Below, piece by piece: positions 28,975-36,989 of a stretch of 64,000 nt of DNA. The translations under genes and the position numbers were made by a program. This DNA comes from an uncultured Methylococcaceae bacterium. Lineage in GTDB: Bacteria; Pseudomonadota; Gammaproteobacteria; Methylococcales; Methylomonadaceae. Below the pieces are notes generated by a model. That model did not search any database, had not been told where the DNA came from, and saw nothing but the letters and a program-made list of their open reading frames with translations. Each line of letters begins with the position of its first letter. The first letter of the stretch is position 1. The stretch covers positions 80,680-144,679 of the forward strand of contig CAIXAE010000003.1 of assembly GCA_903917345.1 (NCBI GenBank), given 5' to 3'.

Positions 28975-29319
28975 AAGGATAATCAGTCACTATTATACAG
29001 TGTGTCAGGGGCTTAAGGGGGTCGCTGTTTATTTTGAGTGCCGAATGATTGTTTCATAATAAAAATCAATAAGTTTCAATAATATAGATAGTGTTGCAAA
29101 TTTGATCTAGATCAAGTTTTTGTTAATCTCAATTAATAACGGTGAGGTTTCTTAAGGTATGTGTTGTTAGTTATTGATATGTATAGTATTTACTTTGGTG
29201 CAAAAAATACTATTAAAACTTGTAGGTTAATCCGTTTGCTGGTATTATTTGCCCGCTTGATGTGATTTGTTGTATTTATACAAATCGTTTGTAAATTAAC
29301 AACCCATAAGGGGATAATC
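28975..29319. other. 345-bp divergent intergenic region, AT-rich
   Basis: This gap separates thiO (leftwards) and the outer-membrane protein gene (rightwards). It contains the FNR-like box described separately, several AT-rich stretches, and AAGGGGAT immediately before the ATG at 29320 as the ribosome site. I find no convincing small ORF or RNA gene in it. Confidence 0.6.
29102..29115. promoter_or_regulatory. Perfect FNR/ANR-type box
   Basis: TTGATCTAGATCAA is an exact match to the FNR consensus TTGAT-N4-ATCAA and a complete 14-bp palindrome. It is centred about 211 bp upstream of the outer-membrane protein start and about 146 bp upstream of thiO. An AT-rich TAATAA lies 20 bp to the right as a possible -10 for rightward transcription. 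Oxygen control of the flanking genes is inferred. Confidence 0.55.
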
Positions 29320-30240
29320 ATGATTAATAAAAATAAAAAATACGTAGGAGCAGTCATAGCGACGTTAGCAGTGGCTGGTTTAGTAGCAGCACCACAAGCT
29401 TCAGCTAAAAAAGCAAAAGCAGCGGCGCCTGTTGCTGTAAGCAAAACTGAAGTATTAGAAGCACAATTACGTGCAATGCAAGACGAAATCTCTGCCTTAA
29501 GAGCGCAAGTGAATGCAGCGGCGCCTTCTGCAACGGTAGCAGCGGCTGTGGCAGCTGATACTCAAAAAGTTCAAGAATTAGACGCTTGGATGAACACAGT
29601 AAAATCTAAGCATGCAGAAACTCACGCTAAAGGCAAAGATGATAACTTAATCTTCTTCCGTGGCGGTTTTGCACGTAACGATGCTAAAAGACATGATATT
29701 TTAACTGGACAGATTATTCCTGGTGTTGTTGATCAAGGAAAAACTAATCAAGATGGTTATTATTTTGGTGCAGGTTTCGATTTTGGCTTAACTGACAATG
29801 TTTGGGGTTTAGTTGATAAAACTGACGTGATGGCAGAATTGATGTTTGATTATCGTAATTTTGGTGAAAGAAATCTTGCTGCACAACCTTTACCATCATT
29901 AGTTAATACTGCTGCGGCTAATACATTGACTCCAGTACGTGGAACTGTTGCTGTAAGTCAATTCACACTAGGCGCATCTCCAAAAATTAAATTCATGAAA
30001 GGTAGCGATTTCAGACCTTGGATCATTCCTATGGGGTTAACTGTAAACGTTATTTCTCCACCATCTAATGGTGTGACCGTATTGAACCCAGGTATGCAAT
30101 TCGGTACAGGTGCTGAATATGCAATCTGGAAAGCCATTAAAATCGGTGCTGACGTACGTTATAACTTAACGGGTAGAGCAGTTGACGGCGTTAACACTAA
30201 TGGTTTAACTGCTGGTGGTTATTTAGGTATTGGTTTCTAA
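29320..30240 (+). CDS. Probable outer-membrane beta-barrel protein with N-terminal coiled coil
   Basis: The 306-residue product has a signal peptide (basic start, hydrophobic VIATLAVAGLVAA, cleavage likely after PQASA near residue 29). An Ala/Lys-rich linker and a short coiled coil follow at about 43-65 (VLEAQLRAMQDEISALRAQV). The remainder alternates polar and hydrophobic residues with many Gly and aromatic positions, and ends in Phe, as outer-membrane barrels do. The coiled coil plus barrel plan resembles porin-like proteins that trimerise, but I cannot name a family. It is monocistronic, has a good ribosome site and a strong terminator, and codon use resembles that of groEL, suggesting high expression. 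Confidence 0.75.
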   Translation: MINKNKKYVGAVIATLAVAGLVAAPQASAKKAKAAAPVAVSKTEVLEAQLRAMQDEISALRAQVNAAAPSATVAAAVAADTQKVQELDAWMNTVKSKHAETHAKGKDDNLIFFRGGFARNDAKRHDILTGQIIPGVVDQGKTNQDGYYFGAGFDFGLTDNVWGLVDKTDVMAELMFDYRNFGERNLAAQPLPSLVNTAAANTLTPVRGTVAVSQFTLGASPKIKFMKGSDFRPWIIPMGLTVNVISPPSNGVTVLNPGMQFGTGAEYAIWKAIKIGADVRYNLTGRAVDGVNTNGLTAGGYLGIGF

Positions 30241-30266
30241 GCACTCCGCTTAAATCGTTACCCAAC

Positions 30267-30300
30267 AAAAAGGGCGAGAAGCCATTCTTGCCCTTTTTTT
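30267..30300 (+). terminator. Rho-independent terminator of the outer-membrane protein gene
   Basis: AAAAAGGGCGAGAA pairs with TTCTTGCCCTTTTT around a short loop and runs into TTTTTTT. It lies 27 bp after the stop. Confidence 0.9.
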
Positions 30301-30388
30301 ATGTTTTTTATTTCTTAAGCGTATAATAAATGCAGGGTGATGAATAGGTTTGGTTAATCGCTTCATGATTAAACGTTCTCATTGACTG

Positions 30389-30722
30389 AAAAAGCGCCCA
30401 AACACCCCCAAAAATCGGCCTATCACAGGCAAAAAGTCAGATAACACTCCATAATTGTTACCTAACACGTGGGAATTGTGAGGTAGCACCTCTAAAAGTG
30501 GCATGGTCATTAATGCTATGCGATATCACACAGATCAATTTTTATAGCAGAGTCTCGATAAATCAAGGTATCTTTTGGTTTTTGGGAGGTCACAAAAGCC
30601 AAGATCACCTGCGATTTTTTCTTGCGTTACCTCACAATTCCCACGTGTTAGGGCGCAATTTTAGAGGCTCATCTAGCTATTCTTAAAAGCGGGATGCGAG
30701 GTGATCAATGAATTGGCGCTTT
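30389..30722. repeat. Gene-free stretch with several inverted repeats
   Basis: Between the terminator and the next gene lie 514 bp without a credible ORF. A perfect 25-bp inverted repeat occupies 30461-30485 and 30628-30652 (arm begins CCTAACACGTGGG). Further inverted pairs are CCTCTAAAA at 30489-30497 with TTTTAGAGG at 30659-30667, GATCACCT at 30603-30610 with AGGTGATC at 30699-30706, and AAAGCGCCCAA at 30391-30401 with TTGGCGCTTT at 30713-30722. The inner pairs cross rather than nest. No transposase, and no matching target-site duplication outside the 25-bp arms. Confidence 0.8.
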
Positions 30723-30814
30723 ACAGCCTTGATGCCTCGGTTTTATGATACTCGAAGACACTGCTGCAAATAGACTGCTTTATATGAGCTGTCTATTCAT
30801 AGCCCTAATGATTT

Positions 30815-31783
30815 ATGACGACGCCTACCATGAAAAGCCTTTACCCAGACATCACACCCTACCATACTTTTTTTCTTGAAACTGATAGTCAGCACTCCGT
30901 TTATGTCGAAGTGAGTGGTAATCCAGACGGCATACCGGTGATCTTTTTGCACGGTGGGCCGTGTTCGGGCACTAAACCGCATCATCGTGGTTTTTTTAAT
31001 CCCGAAAAATATCAGATTATTTTGTTTGATCAACGCGGGTGCGGTCAGTCCCTGCCTTTTGGCGAATTAGCCGATAATACGACGCAAGATTTGATCGATG
31101 ATATGGAGCGCATTCGTCAGCAATTGAAAATAGAACAATGGCTAGTATTTGGGGGATCTTGGGGTGGGGCATTGGCTTTACTGTATGCGCAACAACATCC
31201 CGAAAAAGTCTCGGCTATGATTATTCGCGCTGTCTTTTTAGCCAGACAAACTGATTTAGAATGGTTTGCTAAAGACGGAGCTAATAGAATCTATCCAGAG
31301 CGTTATCAGCACTTGGTAGGCAGTGCGCCACAAATCGATCCGGATAATATCGTCATCAGTTTATGGGCGGCATTAACGGGTAAAGATGAGGTGGCTAAAC
31401 GCCGAGTGGCTAAAGAATGGATGGCATGGGGCGGGCAAGTTGCGTTGGGTCATGCTTATCAAGAGGCTCCTCATGATGAACACATCACGGAGAAAATGGT
31501 AAAGCAAGTAGCTATGGAATTGCATTACGCCCTGAATACCTATTTTATACAGGACAATCAGATTTTAGATAACTGTGCACTGTTAACGGATATACCCACT
31601 ATTATTATTCATGGTCGGCAGGATTTAACCTGTCCGATAGAAGCCGGGCAGCGTTTACATGAGGCCTTGCCGAAAGCAGAATATGTTATATTGCCGCATG
31701 CGGGACATATTGCCCAAGGCGAAGACATGATCGACGCCTTAGTAGCGGCAACGGACCAGTTTGCAGAACGCTTAATTAATTAA
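30815..31783 (+). CDS. pip: Proline iminopeptidase (alpha/beta hydrolase, S33)
   Basis: This 322-residue cytoplasmic enzyme releases N-terminal proline from peptides. The oxyanion-hole HGGPCSG, the GCGQS(LP) segment and the nucleophile Ser115 in GGSWGG are visible. The acid is in IHGRQDLTCP and the histidine in LPHAGHIAQGE, an S33 prolyl aminopeptidase arrangement. Two in-frame ATGs occur at 30815 and 30830; the second begins MKSLYPDITPY, which is nearer the family start, but neither has a good ribosome site. It is followed 12 bp later by ubiX. Confidence 0.93.
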   Translation: MTTPTMKSLYPDITPYHTFFLETDSQHSVYVEVSGNPDGIPVIFLHGGPCSGTKPHHRGFFNPEKYQIILFDQRGCGQSLPFGELADNTTQDLIDDMERIRQQLKIEQWLVFGGSWGGALALLYAQQHPEKVSAMIIRAVFLARQTDLEWFAKDGANRIYPERYQHLVGSAPQIDPDNIVISLWAALTGKDEVAKRRVAKEWMAWGGQVALGHAYQEAPHDEHITEKMVKQVAMELHYALNTYFIQDNQILDNCALLTDIPTIIIHGRQDLTCPIEAGQRLHEALPKAEYVILPHAGHIAQGEDMIDALVAATDQFAERLIN

Positions 31784-31795
31784 CACGATAAAACA

Positions 31796-32371
31796 ATGAC
31801 ACAGAAAAAACGCTTAATTATAGCGATGACCGGCGCAACAGGGGCTGTTTATGGCGTAAGGATGTTGCAGGTTTTAAAAGCACAACCCGAGTGGGAAACG
31901 CATTTAGTGATTTCTGATGCGGGGGTGGTTAATTTAAAACACGAAATGGATATGAAGCGGGCAGAACTGTTTAAGTTAGCGGATGTGACGCACGGTATTG
32001 ATGATATTGCGGCCAGTATTTCGAGCGGCGGCTTTAAGACAGAAGGCATGATTATCGCCCCCTGTTCTATGAAGACGCTGTCTGCCGTAGCGCATGGTTT
32101 TGGTGATAACTTAATCTCACGCGGTGCGGATGTGGTGTTAAAAGAGCGTCGACGTTTAGTGATTATGCCCAGAGAAACACCATTAAATCTGGTGCATATC
32201 AGAAATATGGGTATTGTGACCGAAATGGGCGGTATTATGTTTCCACCCATGCCGGCTTTTTACAGTAAAACCGATTCTTTAACGGCGATGGTCAATGAAA
32301 CCGTCGGCCGCGTATTGGATATGTTCGGCGTTAATGTAGAAGGCCTATATACACCCTGGGAAGGCTTGTAA
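31796..32371 (+). CDS. ubiX: Flavin prenyltransferase UbiX
   Basis: UbiX attaches dimethylallyl phosphate to FMN to form prenylated FMN, the cofactor of UbiD. The 191-residue protein has the start IIAMTGATGAVYGVRML, SISSGGFKTEGMIIAPCSMKTL and the C-terminal RLVIMPRETPLN plus MFPPMPAFY, all family hallmarks. Its client UbiD is encoded at 7167-8627. It converges with pqqE, with only 2 bp between the two stop codons, so no separate terminator fits between them. Confidence 0.96.
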   Translation: MTQKKRLIIAMTGATGAVYGVRMLQVLKAQPEWETHLVISDAGVVNLKHEMDMKRAELFKLADVTHGIDDIAASISSGGFKTEGMIIAPCSMKTLSAVAHGFGDNLISRGADVVLKERRRLVIMPRETPLNLVHIRNMGIVTEMGGIMFPPMPAFYSKTDSLTAMVNETVGRVLDMFGVNVEGLYTPWEGL

Positions 32372-32373
32372 GG

Positions 32374-33501
32374 TTAAGATAATAACTTAGAGTTCTTGCT
32401 GTTTCTAAAGACCAAGGGTTTTTCATTCTCAGCCAAAGTACTAGCGGCGGCTGAATCTATGGCTGCTTGTATAACACCGTGATGGGGTGACTTGCTACAG
32501 ACTGGGTCAGTGTTATGCATATCGCCGGTTAATAAATACGCTTGGCAATGACAACCGCCAAAGTCTTTATCTTTCTCATCGCAACTGCGGCAAGGTTCTT
32601 TCATCCATTCAGTGCCTCTAAAGAAATTAAAGGCTTTCGATTCATTCCAAATTTCTTCTATGCTGTAATCTTTTACGCTTGGGCAATGTAAACCCGGGAG
32701 TTCTCGTGCTGAATGGCAGGGTAAAGCCACGCCATCGGGTGCAATCGTTAAAAAGGTGGTGCCCCAGCCGTTCATACAGGCTTTAGGTCTGTCTTCATAA
32801 AAATCGGGGACGACGTAATAGATCTTCATTTTACCGGCGACTTGCTCTTTAAAGGCTTGTGCAATGATCTCGGCTTTCTCAAACTGTGCTTTAGTGGGCA
32901 ATAATTGATCGCGGTTGGTATGTGCCCAGCCATAGTATTGCGTATTAGCCAGTTCTAAATAATCTGCACCTAATTCTTCTGCCATCGCTAATATCTCTGG
33001 CATTTGGTGGATATTCTCACGGTGGATTACCACACACAATACCATGGGGTAGCCGTGTTTTTTAACCAGATGCGCCACTTCTTTCTTATGATTAAAAGAC
33101 GCGGTACCGGCAATATGGTCATTCAATTCTTGGCTACTGGCTTGAATGCTGACTTGAATATGATCCAGCCCCGCCTCTTTTAAGGCGATGATTTTCTCTT
33201 CCGTTAAGCCATAGCCCGACGTGATTAAATTGGAGTAATAACCGAGTTCTCGGGCGTGTTTGACCAGTTCAGGTAGGTCTTGTCGGGTTAACGGTTCGCC
33301 GCCCGAAAAGCCGAGCTGTACGGCACCCATTTTGCGTGCTTGAGTGAGGACGCGTTTCCAGTCGTCTGTGTCTAATTCATTTTGATACTTCGTGTAATCC
33401 AAAGGATTAGAGCAATACGGACATTGCAATGGGCAGGCATACGTAAGCTCTGCTAATAACCAACGCGGAGGCGTGGGTTTAGTTTTGGTTAATCCAGCCA
33501 T
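32374..33501 (-). CDS. pqqE: PqqA peptide cyclase PqqE (radical SAM)
   Basis: PqqE makes the carbon-carbon bond between the Glu and Tyr side chains of PqqA. The 375-residue protein has the radical-SAM cluster motif Cys23-x3-Cys27-x2-Cys30 (CPLQCPYC). A C-terminal SPASM-type region holds further cysteines ([42 protein letters not shown]) for auxiliary iron-sulfur clusters. It overlaps pqqD by 23 bp, so the chaperone and enzyme are translationally coupled. It is the last pqq gene here; pqqF/G peptidases are not present in the window. Confidence 0.97.
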   Translation of the reverse strand: MAGLTKTKPTPPRWLLAELTYACPLQCPYCSNPLDYTKYQNELDTDDWKRVLTQARKMGAVQLGFSGGEPLTRQDLPELVKHARELGYYSNLITSGYGLTEEKIIALKEAGLDHIQVSIQASSQELNDHIAGTASFNHKKEVAHLVKKHGYPMVLCVVIHRENIHQMPEILAMAEELGADYLELANTQYYGWAHTNRDQLLPTKAQFEKAEIIAQAFKEQVAGKMKIYYVVPDFYEDRPKACMNGWGTTFLTIAPDGVALPCHSARELPGLHCPSVKDYSIEEIWNESKAFNFFRGTEWMKEPCRSCDEKDKDFGGCHCQAYLLTGDMHNTDPVCSKSPHHGVIQAAIDSAAASTLAENEKPLVFRNSKNSKLLS

Positions 33502-33751
33502 TTTGCAGTGCGACCTCTAAAAAAGCGGTGATATCGTTAGTGAGTCCAGAGGTGCTGAAAGCGGCTTCTAAATCGCTGACGATTTGGGCGAGTGTACGTG
33601 TACCATCGCAAAGTTTTAAAATCTCAGCTGAGCTTTGATTAAGCTCCACCATGCCTTCTGGATAAAGAATAACATTCTTTTGTTGGGCTTCTTCCCATTG
33701 CAAGCGGTGGGTACGGGAAAATTGAATGGGTAATTCTGGATTTATACTCAT
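33479..33751 (-). CDS. pqqD: PQQ biosynthesis peptide chaperone PqqD
   Basis: PqqD is a RiPP-recognition protein that binds PqqA and presents it to PqqE. The 90-residue protein has the RRE fold signature: [32 protein letters not shown] forms the beta-strands and helices (seen in pieces at about 26-58). Length is typical. It lies 32 bp after pqqC and overlaps pqqE. Confidence 0.95.
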   Translation of the reverse strand: MSINPELPIQFSRTHRLQWEEAQQKNVILYPEGMVELNQSSAEILKLCDGTRTLAQIVSDLEAAFSTSGLTNDITAFLEVALQNGWINQN

Positions 33752-33783
33752 TATTAATACGGTGTTTATGGTTATAAAAGTGC

Positions 33784-34515
33784 TTATTGCTCAGTGTTAA
33801 AGTAAGGGGGCATCTCATTGATATACGCCATATACATCGCATCAGCCATGCTCCACAATACATCGAGTTTGAATTTTAAAATATCGACCATGCGATTTTG
33901 TTGTTCACGGGTTTTATACCAATCTAAGGTGATTTCTAAACCGTGTTCTACATCTCGACGTGCTTCAGTTAAGCGTTTGCGGAAGTAGTTATAACCTTCG
34001 ATATCCACCCAAGGATAATGTTCTGGCCAATTATCCAAGCGTTGTTGATGGATCTTAGGGGCAAATAGTTCAGTGAGAGATGAGCTGGCTGCTTCATGCC
34101 ATTCTGCGCGGCGGGCAAAGTTAACGTAAGCATCTACTGCAAAACGAACGCCTGGTAAAACGTGTTTTAAAGACGTGATGTCTTCACGCGTTAATCCGAC
34201 AGCAATGCCTAATTGAATCCACGCTTCGATGCCACCTGGATCACCTGGATGACCATCATGATCTAAGATACGTTGTATCCATTTAGCACGTGTTTCACGA
34301 TCGGGGCAGTTCGCTAAGATGTTGGCATCTTTAATAGGAATGCACACTTGATAATAGAAGCGGTTAGCTACCCAGCCCTGTAATTGGGCTTTGGTGAGTT
34401 TACCTTCATTCATCAGGGTGTGGTACGGATGATGAATGTGGTAATACCGCTCCATGCCTCTGAGGGCGGCTTCAAATTCGGTTCTGGTCCATGCGGTAGT
34501 ATCGTTAGTGCTCAT
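33784..34515 (-). CDS. pqqC: Pyrroloquinoline-quinone synthase PqqC
   Basis: PqqC is a cofactorless oxidase that performs ring closure and the final eight-electron oxidation to PQQ. The 243-residue protein has [50 protein letters not shown] and [29 protein letters not shown] (in part), which supply the conserved His, Tyr and Arg residues of the active site. Size matches the Klebsiella enzyme. It is 31 bp after pqqB and 32 bp before pqqD. Confidence 0.97.
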   Translation of the reverse strand: MSTNDTTAWTRTEFEAALRGMERYYHIHHPYHTLMNEGKLTKAQLQGWVANRFYYQVCIPIKDANILANCPDRETRAKWIQRILDHDGHPGDPGGIEAWIQLGIAVGLTREDITSLKHVLPGVRFAVDAYVNFARRAEWHEAASSSLTELFAPKIHQQRLDNWPEHYPWVDIEGYNYFRKRLTEARRDVEHGLEITLDWYKTREQQNRMVDILKFKLDVLWSMADAMYMAYINEMPPYFNTEQ

Positions 34516-34546
34516 GGGGTATCCAAGGTGTGTGTTTAGTTTATGA

Positions 34547-35458
34547 CTATAAGTCGATTTCCATGCCGTCGTAGGCCACTTCTATGCCTGCGGCATCTAG
34601 GGTTTTACGCTGCGCGGAATCATCATCTAAAATAGGGTTGGTGTTATTGATGTGGATCAATATCTTGCGCGCTTTACTGACGCCATTCAGTACTTCTATC
34701 ATGCCGCCTTCGCCTGATTGCGGTAAATGACCAATTTCGCGGGCTTTTTTCTGGCTGATGCCTTGGGTACACATTTCATCATCTGTCCAGAAAGTACCGT
34801 CCACTAATAAACAATCCACGGCTTGCATGGCATCCATCACATGCGGTTCTATCTCACCTAGGCCGGGTGAATAAAATACTTTTTTACCGGTAGAAATTTG
34901 TTCAATGATGACGCCTACATTATCACCTTCATGCGGGTCATGGCGATGTGGTGAATACGGTGGCGCCTTGCTTTTTAAAGCTTGACTATAAATGCGTAAA
35001 TCTTCAATGCCCGGAATGGTAAAACTACTGCCATCGACCGGAATAGGGTGATGATTGACGGTGCAATAGTGTGACAACATGGTGAATAATGGAAAACCGG
35101 TGGTTAAATCTTGTTTAACCATCTCAGTGCAGTAAACATTAAGTGGTTTGCCTTCACGGAGCATTAGCATGCCGGTGGTGTGATCAATCTGGCTGTCTAT
35201 TAAGAGTACCGCTTTAATGCCCGTATCTCTGATGCCTTCTTTCGGCTGAATCGCTGGAAAAGCTTCCAATTGCGCTCTGATATCAGGGGACGTGTTAAAC
35301 AATAGCCAGTTTTTATTGTCCGTACTGACGGCAATGGATGATTGCGTACGGGCGGTTCCGGTCATTTGTTGATGACGAATACGGTGGCAATTATGGCAAT
35401 TGCAGTTCCATTGTGGAAAACCGCCGCCTGCGCCAGAACCAAGAACTCTAATTTTCAT
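34547..35458 (-). CDS. pqqB: PQQ biosynthesis protein PqqB
   Basis: PqqB has a metallo-beta-lactamase fold and is thought to hydroxylate the tyrosine part of the cross-linked precursor dipeptide. The 303-residue protein begins [19 protein letters not shown] and has [32 protein letters not shown] and [13 protein letters not shown]. The classic HxHxDH motif is replaced by SQIDHTTG, as is normal for PqqB. Two terminator-like hairpins separate it from pqqA, so it receives only part of the pqqA transcript unless it has its own promoter. Confidence 0.96.
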   Translation of the reverse strand: MKIRVLGSGAGGGFPQWNCNCHNCHRIRHQQMTGTARTQSSIAVSTDNKNWLLFNTSPDIRAQLEAFPAIQPKEGIRDTGIKAVLLIDSQIDHTTGMLMLREGKPLNVYCTEMVKQDLTTGFPLFTMLSHYCTVNHHPIPVDGSSFTIPGIEDLRIYSQALKSKAPPYSPHRHDPHEGDNVGVIIEQISTGKKVFYSPGLGEIEPHVMDAMQAVDCLLVDGTFWTDDEMCTQGISQKKAREIGHLPQSGEGGMIEVLNGVSKARKILIHINNTNPILDDDSAQRKTLDAAGIEVAYDGMEIDL

Positions 35459-35507
35459 AGTGTAAGCCTTAAAAGAAAGCCCGAATGATACGGTAATTAC
35501 GAATTTC

Positions 35508-35545
35508 AGGCAAAAAAAAGGGATTCATAATGAACCCCTTTTCTT
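35508..35545 (-). terminator. Second terminator between pqqA and pqqB
   Basis: On the minus strand AAAAGGGGTTCAT-T-ATGAATCCCTTTT forms a nearly perfect stem followed by eight Ts. It lies about 50 bp after the pqqA stop and 50 bp before pqqB. Strong intrinsic terminator by appearance. Confidence 0.85.
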
Positions 35546-35553
35546 TCTACCCA

Positions 35554-35577
35554 CAAAAACCCTAACGAAGCGTTAGG
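35554..35577 (-). terminator. First terminator downstream of pqqA
   Basis: On the minus strand CCTAACG-CTT-CGTTAGG is a perfect 7-bp stem followed by GTTTTTG, starting 9 bp after the pqqA stop. Probably a partial terminator or mRNA-stabilising hairpin. Confidence 0.7.
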
Positions 35578-35586
35578 AAGATTTGA

Positions 35587-35661
35587 TTAACGGTTGTAGA
35601 TGTACATTGTTACTTCGAAACCAAAACGTAAATCAGTGTAGCTTGGTGTTTCCCATTTCAT
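35587..35661 (-). CDS. pqqA: PQQ precursor peptide PqqA
   Basis: This 24-residue peptide is the ribosomal precursor of PQQ. It begins MKWETPSYTDLRFGFEVTMY, in which Glu16 and Tyr20 are the residues cross-linked by PqqE (spacing E-x3-Y), and ends IYNR. An excellent ribosome site CGGAGG lies 7 bp upstream of the ATG. It heads pqqABCDE. Because of its size it is easily missed by automatic annotation. Confidence 0.97.
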   Translation of the reverse strand: MKWETPSYTDLRFGFEVTMYIYNR

Positions 35662-35696
35662 TGTAAAACCTCCGGTATTATTAGAATGTTGTCTAG

Positions 35697-35706
35697 CTTG
35701 ATCAAG
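35697..35706. promoter_or_regulatory. Palindrome in the pqqA leader
   Basis: CTTGATCAAG is a perfect 10-bp palindrome about 36-45 bp upstream of the pqqA ATG, just downstream of the predicted transcription start. A regulator site is possible; no family can be named. Confidence 0.3.
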
Positions 35707-35719
35707 TAAGCCACTTAAA

Positions 35720-35748
35720 AGTATACGATGATCTTTTTGTTTAAGCAA
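35720..35748 (-). promoter_or_regulatory. Sigma-70 promoter of pqqA
   Basis: On the minus strand TTGCTT (35743-35748) and TATACT (35720-35725) are separated by exactly 17 bp. The predicted start lies about 50 bp upstream of pqqA. Good match by both hexamers and spacing. Confidence 0.65.
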
Positions 35749-35852
35749 CTGTTGACTTCGATTAAGAGGGATGTTTTTCTAGGCTAAAAAAGAGTATTAT
35801 TCAAACTCTTTTAAAAATAATAATGTACACGTAATATCTTTGAGGAGGAATG

Positions 35853-36059
35853 ATGGGTGGAGTGATTGTTTTATTGATAGTCATGGTGGTTATTGCCACG
35901 GCAGTATTTGCACCATTAGGCTATTTTATTTATAAATATACCAGTAAAAATACTAAACCTTTTGGTGAAACAGAAGTGCATGGCGATAGCCCTTCGTTAG
36001 TGAATGATTTGGCTGAAACAGCGATTCATTATGTTAAGACTAAGTTAGCTAAAAAATAA
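35853..36059 (+). CDS. Small membrane protein, unknown function
   Basis: The 68-residue product has one strong transmembrane helix (about residues 4-28, VIVLLIVMVVIATAVFAPLGYF in part) and a polar, C-terminal tail ending in Lys/Ala residues, so it is probably anchored with a soluble amphipathic tail (LVNDLAETAIHYVKTKL). GAGGAGG precedes two adjacent ATGs at 35850 and 35853; the first is only 1 bp from the Shine-Dalgarno, so I use the second. It is transcribed away from pqqA. A stem loop follows it. I recognise no family. Confidence 0.7.
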   Translation: MGGVIVLLIVMVVIATAVFAPLGYFIYKYTSKNTKPFGETEVHGDSPSLVNDLAETAIHYVKTKLAKK

Positions 36060-36072
36060 TGAAATTCTAGCG

Positions 36073-36112
36073 TTTATAAGTCAGCTAATCGACGGATTTT
36101 CTGACTTATAAA
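36073..36112. terminator. Hairpin between convergent genes
   Basis: TTTATAAGTCAG (36073-36084) and CTGACTTATAAA (36101-36112) form a perfect 12-bp stem between the small membrane protein and the MoeB-like gene, overlapping the stop of the latter. No T tract beyond the stem's own Ts; a bidirectional terminator is likely. Confidence 0.5.
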
Positions 36113-36852
36113 CCGCCGCACGTAGGGCAGGTGATATTCTTTTTTAATCTCATCGTGCGCCATTCCATTGTTAAGCCATCTAATAATAACAATCTACCGG
36201 TTAACGGCTCGCCTGCTGAGATAATCAGCTTGATCGCTTCTAAAGCCTGAATACTGCCAATGATGCCTGTAATCGGTGCAATAACTCCATTGGTGGAGCA
36301 GGTTTGTAATTCTTCTCCGTCACTGCTGTAGAGACAGTTATAACAAGGACTGTTGTTTTTGCCGGGTGTAAATACCGATATTTGGCCTTCAAAGCGAATC
36401 GCTGCACCCGAGACTAAGGGTGTTTGATATTTAACACAGGCTTGATTGATCGCAAATCGAGTTGAGAAATTATCACTGCAATCTAAGACGATATCCGCTG
36501 CAAGCACTTCTGCTTCTAATGTCTCGCCCGTTAATCTTTCTTTAACAGCTTTAACTTCCACATCGGGATTTAAATTTTTCAATGTCTGTTGGGTTGAAAA
36601 AACTTTATCTAGCCCAACATCGGGGGTGTTGTGAGCAATCTGTCTTTGTAGATTGGATAGTTCTACTTCATCATTATCATAAATAGTGATACGGCCTATA
36701 CCCGCCGCAGCCAGATACATGGCGGCCGGTGAGCCTAGGCCTCCGGCACCAACAATTAAAACATGCGCTGATAGCAGTTTTTGTTGGCCCTCAATATCGC
36801 ATTGAGGCAGCATGATTTGTCGGCTATAGCGCAGCAGTTGGTTGTCGTTCAT
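36106..36852 (-). CDS. moeB: MoeB/ThiF-family adenylyltransferase
   Basis: E1-like enzymes of this family adenylate the C-terminal Gly-Gly of small sulfur carriers: MoaD (MoeB, molybdopterin) or ThiS (ThiF, thiamine). The protein has LLRYSRQIMLPQ, the nucleotide loop VGAGGLGSPAAMYLAAAGIG, DNVELSNLQRQ-like DEVELSNLQRQIAH, and two CxxC zinc pairs (CYNCLY and CPTCGG). I start at MNDNQLLRYSRQ (36852, 248 residues, the E. coli MoeB size); a longer frame to 36936 would run through the groES operator. There is no rhodanese domain. Choice between MoeB and ThiF cannot be settled; thiO is 8 kb away but no thiS is seen. Confidence 0.85.
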   Translation of the reverse strand: MNDNQLLRYSRQIMLPQCDIEGQQKLLSAHVLIVGAGGLGSPAAMYLAAAGIGRITIYDNDEVELSNLQRQIAHNTPDVGLDKVFSTQQTLKNLNPDVEVKAVKERLTGETLEAEVLAADIVLDCSDNFSTRFAINQACVKYQTPLVSGAAIRFEGQISVFTPGKNNSPCYNCLYSSDGEELQTCSTNGVIAPITGIIGSIQALEAIKLIISAGEPLTGRLLLLDGLTMEWRTMRLKKNITCPTCGGL

Positions 36853-36898
36853 GTGTCGTGTTATTGAGCTAATGAGAGTAGAGATAATGCCAAAGAAC

Positions 36899-36926
36899 TT
36901 GACAGTGTGCAAAAGTTCATTATCAT
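36899..36926 (+). promoter_or_regulatory. Sigma-70 promoter of groESL
   Basis: TTGACA (36899-36904) and TATCAT (36921-36926) are 16 bp apart. The predicted start falls inside the CIRCE element, the usual geometry for HrcA repression. Confidence 0.7.
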
Positions 36927-36952
36927 TAGCACTCATTACAGGTGAGTGCTAA
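36926..36952. promoter_or_regulatory. CIRCE operator (HrcA binding site)
   Basis: TTAGCACTC (36926-36934), a 9-bp spacer, and GAGTGCTAA (36944-36952) match the CIRCE consensus at all 18 positions. It overlaps the groESL start site 38 bp before groES. HrcA repression of groESL follows from this; hrcA itself is not in the window. Confidence 0.95.
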
Positions 36953-36989
36953 TAAATAATTTTTGTTATTTTAATCTAAGGAGCTATAA

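Noticed and set aside
28975..29319. TPP riboswitch upstream of thiO
   Set aside because: I could not find the conserved CUGAGA and ACCUGA elements on the minus strand in this gap.
30498..30686. 62-residue ORF inside the inverted-repeat region
   Set aside because: It spans one arm of the 25-bp repeat and has no ribosome site or recognisable motif.
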